Shown here: one piece after another, positions 46,507-54,267 of the stretch
Numbering within the stretch: the first letter of the stretch is position 1
Layout of the letters: every line of letters begins with the position of its first letter
Source of the DNA: JADFRG01 sp964590515
GTDB lineage: Bacteria; Chloroflexota; Anaerolineae; Anaerolineales; E44-bin32
Direction of reading: 5' to 3'
NCBI GenBank assembly: GCA_964590515.1
Contig: CAZPZD010000002.1
Span: forward strand, 40,087-104,086
DNA: 64,000 bases
Notes under the pieces: generated by a model
The model's database searches: none
Seen by the model: only the letters and a program-made list of their open reading frames with translations
Told to the model about the DNA's origin: nothing
Position numbers and translations under genes: made by a program

Positions 46507-47574
46507 TCAGCTTCCAGATCTACCCTGGGCGACCTTCGCGAGGGAGTGTTCTGCCCAGTAGTTCCCCTTGTGGCCGTTGACGACGTAACAGGCCGCAAAC
46601 TGCCCATCCCCGTTCCGTTCCTCGAGGGGTGGGTGAGGCTGATCCAGGCAGACCTGTTGAGAAATGGGACAACGTTCGAGGAAACGACATTGCGGGAGGG
46701 GGTTGATCGGCTTGCTGATGCCGCCCTTGATCACGACCGGCTCCCGAGTGTAGGTGGGATCCGGGACCGGTACTGCCGACAGCAGGGCCCGAGTGTAGGG
46801 GTGCTTTGGGTTGTGGAGCACCTCTTCCGTCTGGCCGATCTCAACGATCTTGCCCAAATACATCACCGCCAACCGATCGCACATGTAACGGGCCACCGCC
46901 AGGTCGTGGGTGATGTACAGGTAGGTCACTCCCAGCCGTTGGGCCAACTCCTGCATCAGATTCATCACGCCGGTGCGGACCGACACATCCAACATCGAGG
47001 TCGGCTCGTCCGCCACGACAAAGTCCGGCTCGACGATCAGCGCCCGGGCGATAGCCACTCGCTGGCGTTGCCCACCGGACAGCTCATGCGGGTAGCGGAA
47101 CATGAAGCTGGTCGCCGGGGTGAGGCCGACCGTCTCCAGCAGATCGGCGACCCTGGCTTCCCGTTCCGGGATGCTGCCAATCCCTTGCACGTCCAACGGC
47201 TCGGCCACCGTGTCGTAGATGGTAAGGCGCGGGTTGAGCGATTCGTAGGGGTCCTGGAAGATCATTTGAACCCGCCGACGGAAGGCCTTGAGTTCCTTGC
47301 CCTTCAGGCCCGCAAGGTCTACCGCGCCGTCATCGGTGTGAAAAATGATGCTGCCCTCTGTCGGATCGATCAACCGAGAAAGCAGCTTGCCGGTGGTGGT
47401 CTTACCGCAGCCGGATTCGCCGACCAATCCGACGCTTTCGCCGCGGCGGATCGTCAAATTGAGTCCGCTGACCGCGTGAATGAAGTCGCGTCCTTGCCGG
47501 AAAACGCCGCTGCCCACCGGATATAGCTTAGAGAGATCCTTGATCTCGAGGAGAACGTTGTTTTCCGCCATCAT
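46507..47574 (-). CDS. Oligopeptide ABC transporter ATPase, OppF/DppF type
   Basis: This 355-residue ATPase has Walker A GESGCGKTTTGKLL, the Q-loop in MIFQDPYESLNPR, signature SGGQRQRVAIARAL, Walker B FVVADEPTSMLD and the H-loop His in YITHDLAV. The C-terminal oligopeptide extension with Cys (QCRFLERCPISQQVC) is an Fe-S or metal-like site common in this family. The ATG at 47574 overlaps the stop of the first ATPase gene. Confidence 0.93.
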   Translation of the reverse strand: MMAENNVLLEIKDLSKLYPVGSGVFRQGRDFIHAVSGLNLTIRRGESVGLVGESGCGKTTTGKLLSRLIDPTEGSIIFHTDDGAVDLAGLKGKELKAFRRRVQMIFQDPYESLNPRLTIYDTVAEPLDVQGIGSIPEREARVADLLETVGLTPATSFMFRYPHELSGGQRQRVAIARALIVEPDFVVADEPTSMLDVSVRTGVMNLMQELAQRLGVTYLYITHDLAVARYMCDRLAVMYLGKIVEIGQTEEVLHNPKHPYTRALLSAVPVPDPTYTREPVVIKGGISKPINPLPQCRFLERCPISQQVCLDQPHPPLEERNGDGQFAACYVVNGHKGNYWAEHSLAKVAQGRSGS

Positions 47575-48545
47575 CCTTCCCCTCCAGGATGCCAACATGC
47601 GGCCCAATGCCCGCTGACGTGCTCTTTGAACTCCGGCACGTCGGTCCGGCAAATCTCTGTCGCGAATGGACAGCGCGGGTGAAATCGGCAGCCGGGTGGA
47701 GGTGCGAGCAAGTCCGGCGGCTCACCCGGGATGGTAACAAGGGCGGTTTTTTCACCGATGATGCTGGGGAAGGATGACATCAAACCCATCGTATAGGGAT
47801 GGAGTGGACGGTGGAAGATTTCATTCGAGGCGGCCATCTCCACCAACTTCCCGGCGTACATCACTCCGACCCGCTCAGCAACCTCTGCGATGACTGCGAT
47901 GTCGTGGGAGATGTAGATCATCGCCATCTCCAGCTGCTCTTGGACCTCCCGAATCTTTTTCAGGAGCTGGTCCTGGACAATAACGTCCAAAGCGGTCGTC
48001 GGCTCGTCGGCAATGATGATGTCGGGGTGACAGGAGAGGGCCATTGCAATCACCGCTCGCTGCCGCATCCCGCCGCTGTACTGATGGGGATACTCGGTCT
48101 TGATGCTCGGGTCGAGACCCACCAACTCAAAGAGATGGGTTACCTGCGACCGCATCTCCTTGTCGGAAAGCTGCGGCAGGTGCTCGCGCATCGCCTCTAG
48201 GATCTGTTCCTCCACGGTATAGACAGGATTGAGCGAGTTCATCGCGGCCTGAAACACCATGGAGATGTTTCGCCAGCGGTACTTACGAACCTGCGATTCG
48301 GTCAGCGGGACGAGATCCGTGCCGTTGAGCCGAATCTCGCCGGTCAAGATCTTGGCGTTCTCCGGAAGCAGCTTGAGCAGCGAGATGGCGATCGAGGTCT
48401 TGCCGCACCCCGATTCGCCGACCAAACCAATTGACTCCCCCCGCCTCAGCGAGAGACTGACCTGATCCACCGCATACACCGGCCCTCGGCGGGTGTTGTA
48501 GTGCATGGTTAGATCCTTAATGCTCAAGACATCTGTAGTGGCCAA
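47571..48545 (-). CDS. Oligopeptide ABC transporter ATPase, OppD/DppD type
   Basis: This 324-residue ATPase has Walker A GESGCGKTSIAISLL, SGGMRQRAVIAMAL signature, Walker B IIIADEPTTALD and H-loop YISHDIAV. The C-terminal CRFHPRCPFATEIC is the usual oligopeptide-family Cys cluster. The start is TTG at 48545 with GAGAGG about 7 bases upstream. Confidence 0.93.
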   Translation of the reverse strand: MATTDVLSIKDLTMHYNTRRGPVYAVDQVSLSLRRGESIGLVGESGCGKTSIAISLLKLLPENAKILTGEIRLNGTDLVPLTESQVRKYRWRNISMVFQAAMNSLNPVYTVEEQILEAMREHLPQLSDKEMRSQVTHLFELVGLDPSIKTEYPHQYSGGMRQRAVIAMALSCHPDIIIADEPTTALDVIVQDQLLKKIREVQEQLEMAMIYISHDIAVIAEVAERVGVMYAGKLVEMAASNEIFHRPLHPYTMGLMSSFPSIIGEKTALVTIPGEPPDLLAPPPGCRFHPRCPFATEICRTDVPEFKEHVSGHWAACWHPGGEG

Positions 48546-48587
48546 AGCAGACCTCTCAAACAGGATTGAAGGCCGGCGTGTCCCCGC

Positions 48588-49553
48588 TCAGCGCTGGCGC
48601 AGCCTGGGATTGACGACCTCGTCCAGCGCCCGGCCCACCAGATAAAAAGCGGAGCACAACATGGTGATCGCGATGCTGGCCGGGAACAGCAGATACCAGG
48701 TGTCGAACCGCAGCAAGTAACCCAACACCGAAGTGGTGTTGATCATCAACCCCCAGCTCATTTCAATTTCAGTCAGCCCGAAGAACGAAAGCACCGCCTC
48801 GATGAAAATCGCATTGGTCACGACGAACATCATGTAAAGCAGCGAGATCGGCATCAGGTTGGGGACCATGTGCCGCAATATGATGTGCCGGTCGCTTCCA
48901 CCGGCGACTCTGGCAGCTTCGACGAATGGTTTCACCTTGACCGCCAGGGCCTGCGACTTGATGACGATGGTCGTACCCCCGAATCCGGCGAGGATGCCCA
49001 ATGCGAGAGCCAGCTCAACCATTCCGAAGTTCGCAACAATCGCGCTAATGACGATCAGGATCGGAAGGATGGGGACCATGATCACCAGGTCGGCAAAGCG
49101 CATCAGTACCGCGTCGAGCCAACCTCCATAATACGCTGCGATCGATCCGATGGTGGTGGCAATCAAGACCGTGATCACGGCAGAAAGAATTCCCAGGGCG
49201 AATTCGAAGCCGGTGCTGTACATCAGCTGGCTGAGCACGTCCCGGCCCAGCGGATCGGTCCCGAGCAGATGTCGTGCATTGGGCCCCGCAGGGTGAAAAC
49301 CGGCCTCCAGATCAATCCCGGTGACCGGGTCGTAGACGTTCTCCGGCCAGACGGTGGCCATCAAGATTGGATGGGCTGCGGCTAACAGGCCGAAGAAGAT
49401 GATGACCCCCAGGCCAACCAGCCCAACCGGGTTCTCCGTAAAGAGCGCCCAGTTGGCCCGCAGCGATTTCCAGGCCAAACTGAGCCGGACCCGCCAGAGC
49501 GGCACGTATCCGGTCCCGGAGACGAGCAGTTCAGGCTGGGCTGTGGCGCTCAT
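48588..49553 (-). CDS. Peptide/nickel ABC transporter permease, DppC/OppC type (first pair)
   Basis: This 321-residue permease has LLGTDPLGRDVLSQLMYSTG, the EAA loop EAARVAGGSDRHIILRHMVPN and a DEVVNPRLRQR end. I use ATG 49553 because GGAAGG lies 7 bases upstream; ATG 49568 is closer to the previous stop but has no such site. It lies between its OppB-type partner and the ATPases. Confidence 0.9.
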   Translation of the reverse strand: MSATAQPELLVSGTGYVPLWRVRLSLAWKSLRANWALFTENPVGLVGLGVIIFFGLLAAAHPILMATVWPENVYDPVTGIDLEAGFHPAGPNARHLLGTDPLGRDVLSQLMYSTGFEFALGILSAVITVLIATTIGSIAAYYGGWLDAVLMRFADLVIMVPILPILIVISAIVANFGMVELALALGILAGFGGTTIVIKSQALAVKVKPFVEAARVAGGSDRHIILRHMVPNLMPISLLYMMFVVTNAIFIEAVLSFFGLTEIEMSWGLMINTTSVLGYLLRFDTWYLLFPASIAITMLCSAFYLVGRALDEVVNPRLRQR

Positions 49554-49571
49554 CTGATTGCCTTCCATAGA

Positions 49572-50723
49572 TTACGCATAGCGAATCCTTGGATCGATAA
49601 ACGCATACCCGATATCTGCAACCAGGTGGCTGATCAGGGTAATGACCCCAACCACCGTTAGGCAACCCAGCGCTACCGGGATGTCGGCGTTGGCTGCCGA
49701 ATCCAGCAGGGTCGAGCCGAGGCCTGGCCAGGAGAAGATGCTTTCGGTGATGATGCCTCCACTGACCGAACCTCCGATGCTGAAAACCAGGCCGGTCCAA
49801 ACGGGCAGTAGGGCGGTTCTGGCCGCGTGCCGATCACGGATCGCCTTATCAGGCAATCCTTTGGCCCGGGCAGTCAAAATGTAATCTTCCCGGAGAGTCT
49901 CGAGCATGCTGGTCCGGGTCAGCAGCATTTCGCCGCCGTAGGCGACCAAGGTCAGCGTAAGGACGGGCAGCACGGTGTGACTGGCGATGTCCAGCGCAAA
50001 TACGCCCTGCCCGCTGGCGGCCCAATATTGGAGCACCCCGAGCAACGGTAGAACAATGCTTGCCAATCGCAGGGGGAGCCGGTAGCGCCGGTCGACCCGA
50101 TTGGAGAGCAGGAACCCAACCAGGGCAATTACCACTGCGACGAAAACGCCGGAGATCATCCGAAGAAAGATATCGTTGGCACTGAAATCGACCCCGAGCC
50201 ATTTCACCGGGTCAAGGAACTTCCCAGTGGGCAGCCAGTGTAATTGGACGGCGAATAACCAGATCATCATCAAGGCGAACCATGGTAAGAACACCGTGTA
50301 CAGTGTCACGCCTCCGATGGTTGAAGCGTATTCGATGAAACCTCCCCGCTTCCAGGCCAGCACCTTCCCGGTGATGAAACCGGCCCAGAAGGAGATCACA
50401 GAGGCCGACAGGAACAGCACCACAGTGCGCGGCAGCCGCTCCCGGATGATATCGATGACCGGTCGTGGATACTGGCCAAACGAGACCCCCAAGTTGCCCC
50501 GATAGAAGTTGCCGATGTATGTGAAAAACCGTTCCATCGGCGGCTGATCGAGACCGAGGTCTCGTCGCAGTCGAATTCGCTCGGAAGGAGGGATTTCTGG
50601 GTTGTTGATCAGCAGGTCTGCGATGTCGCCCGGTTGGGCGTCGATGAGGAAATAGGTAGCACCCTGGAAGAGGAAGAAAGTGATGACCATTTGAAGGGCG
50701 CGCTTACCAAGGAATTTGTACAT
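49572..50723 (-). CDS. Peptide/nickel ABC transporter permease, DppB/OppB type (first pair)
   Basis: This 383-residue permease begins MYKFLGKRALQMVITFFLFQ, after GGAGAGG at proper spacing. It has the periplasmic loop LRRDLGLDQPPMERFFTYIGN, the family motif GNLGVSFGQYPRPV, and the EAA loop TARAKGLPDKAIRDRHAARTALLP. It lacks the long insertion of the other OppB-type gene. A hairpin separates it from the binding-protein gene, so it may be expressed at a lower level. Confidence 0.92.
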   Translation of the reverse strand: MYKFLGKRALQMVITFFLFQGATYFLIDAQPGDIADLLINNPEIPPSERIRLRRDLGLDQPPMERFFTYIGNFYRGNLGVSFGQYPRPVIDIIRERLPRTVVLFLSASVISFWAGFITGKVLAWKRGGFIEYASTIGGVTLYTVFLPWFALMMIWLFAVQLHWLPTGKFLDPVKWLGVDFSANDIFLRMISGVFVAVVIALVGFLLSNRVDRRYRLPLRLASIVLPLLGVLQYWAASGQGVFALDIASHTVLPVLTLTLVAYGGEMLLTRTSMLETLREDYILTARAKGLPDKAIRDRHAARTALLPVWTGLVFSIGGSVSGGIITESIFSWPGLGSTLLDSAANADIPVALGCLTVVGVITLISHLVADIGYAFIDPRIRYA

Positions 50724-50848
50724 ACTCGAGCCCTCTCCTTTGCCTACCCGTTCATAACACCGCGAACCATGTCCCGTGACGGCCCAATTCGCACACCGCC
50801 AGGCACGCTTCAAAAGGACAAAAGATCAATGATCAAAAGGTGATACAA

Positions 50849-50880
50849 CGAGGAGTGGGCAGTTACCCGCCCACTCCTCG
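50849..50880 (-). terminator. Hairpin after the solute-binding protein gene
   Basis: A perfect 12-bp stem (CGAGGAGTGGGC with GCCCACTCCTCG) has an 8-base loop. On the minus strand it precedes TTGTATCACCTTTTG, so it is probably a partial terminator or mRNA-stabilising hairpin that lets the binding protein be made in excess over the permeases. Confidence 0.7.
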
Positions 50881-50916
50881 ACTTGCACGTTCAGGTAGCC
50901 ATGAAAACCAGGACGG

Positions 50917-53031
50917 CTACTTCGACAAGACCCGCGCGTCGGGTTGATTCCCAAACAGATCTGCGATTCCACCCAGCACGTCAGTGTAGGGCAGAACGAC
51001 GTTGTTGCGGATCAGGTCGATCGACTGGCGCACGAAGAGCGGGATGTACGGTCTGCCTTCAGCAAGCAGTACCTGCATCTCACGCGCCTTCTCCTGCGCT
51101 CGGGTGATGTCGGTCTCTGCCAAGAAGGCATCCGCGGCCGTATCGAACGCAGCATCGTTATAGCCAGGCGTGTTCGAGTTGCCTGTAGTCGCGGTGTCAT
51201 TCTTGCTGTGGAAGAAGTCAACCATGTAGTCCGGGTAGAGCGTCAGGCTCCAGCCCAGGATATACATGTCGAAGCTGGCTTCCACGAAGACCGGATTCAG
51301 GATCGTGTTGAAGCCGGTCAGTTCGGAGGTCACCGGCATACCAAGCTCGCGCATCCACTCCGAGATCCACTGATTGAAGCTGGCTCGTTGTGGATCGTAG
51401 GCCGGGCCAGGACCGAGGATCGTGGTGTCCGGCATCGGCTGCCCGTTGGGCATCCGAAGGCCTTCGCCAGGATCGACGTCTACCCGCTCTTCGTTCCAGA
51501 CTGGCTTCGTGGTCCAGGTCCAGCCGCCCGCCTCGAGTGCCGCCACCGCCTGGTTCACGCGCTCTTCACGCGAGAGTCCGACTGTGGGGGTCTCGATATC
51601 CCCGTTGTACCAGAAGGCATTCCCTGGTGGGACGACGGAATAGGTGGGGGTTACTGTTCCTTGCAGAACACTACCCGCCACGAACTCCTTGTCGATGACG
51701 AGGTCCACCGCCTGCCGGAACTCGGGCAGCGAGTAGGGCAGCTTGCGCATGTTGAACGCCAGGTAGAACAGCCCGTTGTCGGAGTTGGTGTAGGTGTCGA
51801 TGCCTTCACCTGACTCCGCCTGCTCGCGCAAACCGCGGGCCAGGCTCAACGGGTTGATCACATAGTCGATCTCACCGTTCGCCAATGCCAGGAAAGCAGC
51901 ATCCTGCGAACCGTAGATCGACAAGACGACGTTGTCGCTGTACGGACCACTCACGAAGTCGAGGGTCTTCTCCCCGCCCATCTCACCGTAGAGCTGCATG
52001 ACCTCACCATTGGTCAGGGTCATGACCCAGGTCCCATCGTTGTACTCCTGGATCTGCGCTCCGGCGAACAGGTTGCCCGCATTGGCGGTCCGCTCAACAA
52101 AGGCCCCCGGTTCGAACTTGAGGGTCTCGTACTTGCCACCCACCGGGGTTCCGGTCGGGTCGGCCTGATACAAGAGTGTGCGAGCGTCGTTGAAGGCCGT
52201 GTCGTAGGTCTCCCAAGCCGCACAGGCGGCGGTGTCGTCCGCGCTCAGCCCAGAGGCCGCGCAGTCGGCAGGCCGTTCTGCCTCAGGGGCGGTCACGCCC
52301 TCGATGGCGGCGCTAGCCTCTGCAACCGTAGCTTCCCAGAAGTGCTTGGGCAGGATCGCCCCCTGGGCGGCGCCAAACTGCCACTGCGCCAGGCCGGGGA
52401 TCGCGGTGAAGAAGAACTTCACGGTGAAGTCATCCACTGCTTCCACCCGGTCGATGACCTCCGGACGACACTGGTTCGGCCAGTTCGAGGTCAACTGCAG
52501 ATCACGGCAGGTGGTCATGGTGAAAACAACGTCCTGGGCCGTGATCGGATTGCCGTCACTCCAGGTCGCATTGGGCTGCATCGCCACCGTGATGGTGTAG
52601 AAGTCACCCTCCTGCACCGGTTCCTCGGGCAGGGCAGTCGCCAGGTTCGGGACAAAGTCGAACCGCTGGTCCGACAGGGTGTACAGGGAGGCTGCGATAT
52701 CACCGATGACATACTGCGTCCACACCGAGGAGCCCGGTCCCAGATAGTTCCAGTAGTTCAGGGTCAGCGGGTCCTCAAAAATACCGATGCGGTACACATC
52801 GCAGCACTCGCCACCGATGACTGCCGGTTCGGCCTGGGCGGCTTCGAGCTCGGCCTGCATCGCGGCCAGTTCTTCGGCGGTCGACTCACCCGCGGCCTGG
52901 GCCGCAGCTAGCTCGGCTTCCAGTTGGGCGACTAGATCCGCGTCAGCCGCCGGTGCCGCACAAGCCGCCAGCCCGAAGGCTGCCACGATCAGCAGGGCAA
53001 AGCCGAAAAGCAATTTCTTGTTACGCCACAT
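50917..53031 (-). CDS. Oligopeptide/nickel-type extracellular solute-binding lipoprotein
   Basis: This 704-residue family 5 binding protein has an N-terminal signal with a lipobox (LAAC near residue 24), a 40-residue Ala/Glu-rich coiled coil (VAQLEAELAAAQAAG onward) and then the SBP_bac_5 fold, with MQPNATWSDGNPITAQDVVFTM and GWTWTTKPVWNEERV among its visible blocks. It would be anchored outside the membrane and deliver peptides or a similar ligand to the permeases. It is the first gene of the transporter operon. Confidence 0.92.
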   Translation of the reverse strand: MWRNKKLLFGFALLIVAAFGLAACAAPAADADLVAQLEAELAAAQAAGESTAEELAAMQAELEAAQAEPAVIGGECCDVYRIGIFEDPLTLNYWNYLGPGSSVWTQYVIGDIAASLYTLSDQRFDFVPNLATALPEEPVQEGDFYTITVAMQPNATWSDGNPITAQDVVFTMTTCRDLQLTSNWPNQCRPEVIDRVEAVDDFTVKFFFTAIPGLAQWQFGAAQGAILPKHFWEATVAEASAAIEGVTAPEAERPADCAASGLSADDTAACAAWETYDTAFNDARTLLYQADPTGTPVGGKYETLKFEPGAFVERTANAGNLFAGAQIQEYNDGTWVMTLTNGEVMQLYGEMGGEKTLDFVSGPYSDNVVLSIYGSQDAAFLALANGEIDYVINPLSLARGLREQAESGEGIDTYTNSDNGLFYLAFNMRKLPYSLPEFRQAVDLVIDKEFVAGSVLQGTVTPTYSVVPPGNAFWYNGDIETPTVGLSREERVNQAVAALEAGGWTWTTKPVWNEERVDVDPGEGLRMPNGQPMPDTTILGPGPAYDPQRASFNQWISEWMRELGMPVTSELTGFNTILNPVFVEASFDMYILGWSLTLYPDYMVDFFHSKNDTATTGNSNTPGYNDAAFDTAADAFLAETDITRAQEKAREMQVLLAEGRPYIPLFVRQSIDLIRNNVVLPYTDVLGGIADLFGNQPDARVLSK

Positions 53032-53193
53032 ACTCTTTCTCCTCCAAAAGTTAGTTAGGATTCGGACCTATGTTGATTGATCGGCGTTGTCTTGTTTTTG
53101 GCTCGCTGTTCTGCCTCCCTCTCCGCGCCCCCTCTGGTCGTGGACGGCGCGCCTTCATGATGAACGATCCAAGATTGCGAAATACGACCTGGC

Positions 53194-53253
53194 TCAGGCT
53201 GACAAATAGAGACAGCTACTTGGCCCGGCGGGCCGGCGTGCCCAGCCTGGCAT
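53194..53253 (-). CDS. Possible leader peptide upstream of the binding-protein gene
   Basis: A 19-codon ORF (MPGWARRPAGPSSCLYLSA) begins about 10 bases after GGAGGGAGGAGA, one of the strongest ribosome-binding sites in the window. It lies in the roughly 240-base leader of the solute-binding protein gene. A small GGCCC/GGGCC hairpin sits inside it. It could be an attenuation ORF or just an artefact; no homology is evident. Confidence 0.3.
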   Translation of the reverse strand: MPGWARRPAGPSSCLYLSA

Positions 53254-53279
53254 GAGGTCTCCTCCCTCCAAGTTCAGGC

Positions 53280-53285
53280 ATTATA
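53280..53285 (-). promoter_or_regulatory. -10 box (TATAAT) of the peptide ABC transporter operon
   Basis: On the minus strand GGTTATAATGCC is the same extended context seen before recO and the 7.7 kb gene. Two TTGAGA repeats lie upstream but at poor spacing (12 and 21 bases). The resulting leader to the lipoprotein gene is about 240 bases. Confidence 0.5.
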
Positions 53286-53354
53286 ACCGAACAGAACTCT
53301 CAACCCTCTCAAGCTGGTCGGGCCGCGGCCAGAGCAGTCTAGCCCGCCGACGCG

Positions 53355-53630
53355 TTACCAGGAGAGCCGGTAATTCAAAGCGGCCGCGATGTAGCCGTGC
53401 TTCAAGCCTTGCATTGAGATCCGGCGTTCCCGCAAGCGGCGGGCCGTAGAGGCGGATATCCAGCCCGGGAGGGCCCGTGATGTCCATCGTTCTTGCCGTA
53501 AATCGGATTCGTTCGAAGCCGTGGCCAACAACTTGGCTCGGAGGCCGGTCGGCGGCTCGAGACCCCGCAGGCCGCCTCCCAGCGCTTGGGCAATCCGCCC
53601 TTCCGGAGGGTGGGGCCTAGGTCGGTTCAT
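53355..53630 (-). CDS. Possible small partner of the ECF sigma factor (hypothetical)
   Basis: A 91-residue ORF overlaps the last 14 bases of the sigma gene. It has a PPTGLRAKLLATA segment such as follows the N-terminal domain in some anti-sigma factors, but no HxxxCxxC motif and no clear membrane helix. Overlap with the sigma gene is typical of an anti-sigma partner. It may also be a degraded remnant. The rest of 53254-53354 shows only the promoter of the transporter operon. Confidence 0.25.
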   Translation of the reverse strand: MNRPRPHPPEGRIAQALGGGLRGLEPPTGLRAKLLATASNESDLRQERWTSRALPGWISASTARRLRERRISMQGLKHGYIAAALNYRLSW

Positions 53631-54198
53631 AACCCACCCTTGGCACAACCTGTCCGTCCAGGCCCAGCTGCTGTTTCAGGGCCTGCCGCCCATAATGCAG
53701 GCGAGATTTCACGGTGCCAAGCGGCAATTCCAGGATCTCGGCGATCTCGCTAATCGGCAGGTCGTTCAAGTAATGCAGGACGACCACGACCCGTTTCTCT
53801 GGCGAGATCGCCTGCAGCGCTCTGCGAATCTCCAGCCAGGCCTCATTCTTCTCGACCTGCTGGGATGGCGAGGGGGGATACTCCCGCGAGAGCCGATCGG
53901 CCATCTCATGCAGTGCATGATGCCAGCGGCCCCGGCGTTTCACCCAGGTGTAGGCCATGTTGGCCGCCATCCGGTAGAGCCAGGGTTCGATGGGTCGGGT
54001 GGGGTCGATCCGGTGGCCGAATCGGTAGAGCCGAAGGAAGGTGTCGTGCAGCAGGTCGGCCGCGGCTTCCGTGTCGCCGGTGATGGCCAACGCGGTACGG
54101 TAGACCAGGAGGCGGTGACGGTCATAAAGACCACCCAGCGCCTCCAGGTCCCCCTGCCTTAGCTGGAGGATCAAATGCTGGTCGCCCGGGTCGGTCAC
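53617..54198 (-). CDS. ECF-type RNA polymerase sigma factor
   Basis: This 193-residue extracytoplasmic-function sigma factor has region 2 (GDLEALGGLYDRHRLLVYRTALAITGD and LLHDTFLRLYRFG) and region 4 with AISPEKRVVVVLHYLNDLPISEIAEILELPLGTVKSRLHYGR as helix-turn-helix (described in part). The start is GTG 54198. A small overlapping ORF downstream could be its partner. It may drive the peptide transporter operon or itself. Confidence 0.9.
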   Translation of the reverse strand: MTDPGDQHLILQLRQGDLEALGGLYDRHRLLVYRTALAITGDTEAAADLLHDTFLRLYRFGHRIDPTRPIEPWLYRMAANMAYTWVKRRGRWHHALHEMADRLSREYPPSPSQQVEKNEAWLEIRRALQAISPEKRVVVVLHYLNDLPISEIAEILELPLGTVKSRLHYGRQALKQQLGLDGQVVPRVGYEPT

Positions 54199-54212
54199 GC
54201 CCGACCTCGGGC
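54199..54212. repeat. Palindrome at the sigma factor start
   Basis: GCCCGA-CC-TCGGGC is a 14-base inverted repeat ending directly at the GTG start codon. In RNA it would hide the initiation site, so it may limit translation; it may also be a protein binding site. Confidence 0.3.
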
Positions 54213-54267
54213 GTTCTTGTCGTCTACCACTTGTTAAACAAATATACCAGCAAGGCCGGCCGCCGGT

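Noticed and set aside
46441..47526. 361-residue open frame opposite the OppF-type ATPase
   Set aside because: It mirrors the ATPase gene on the other strand and contains no own motifs.
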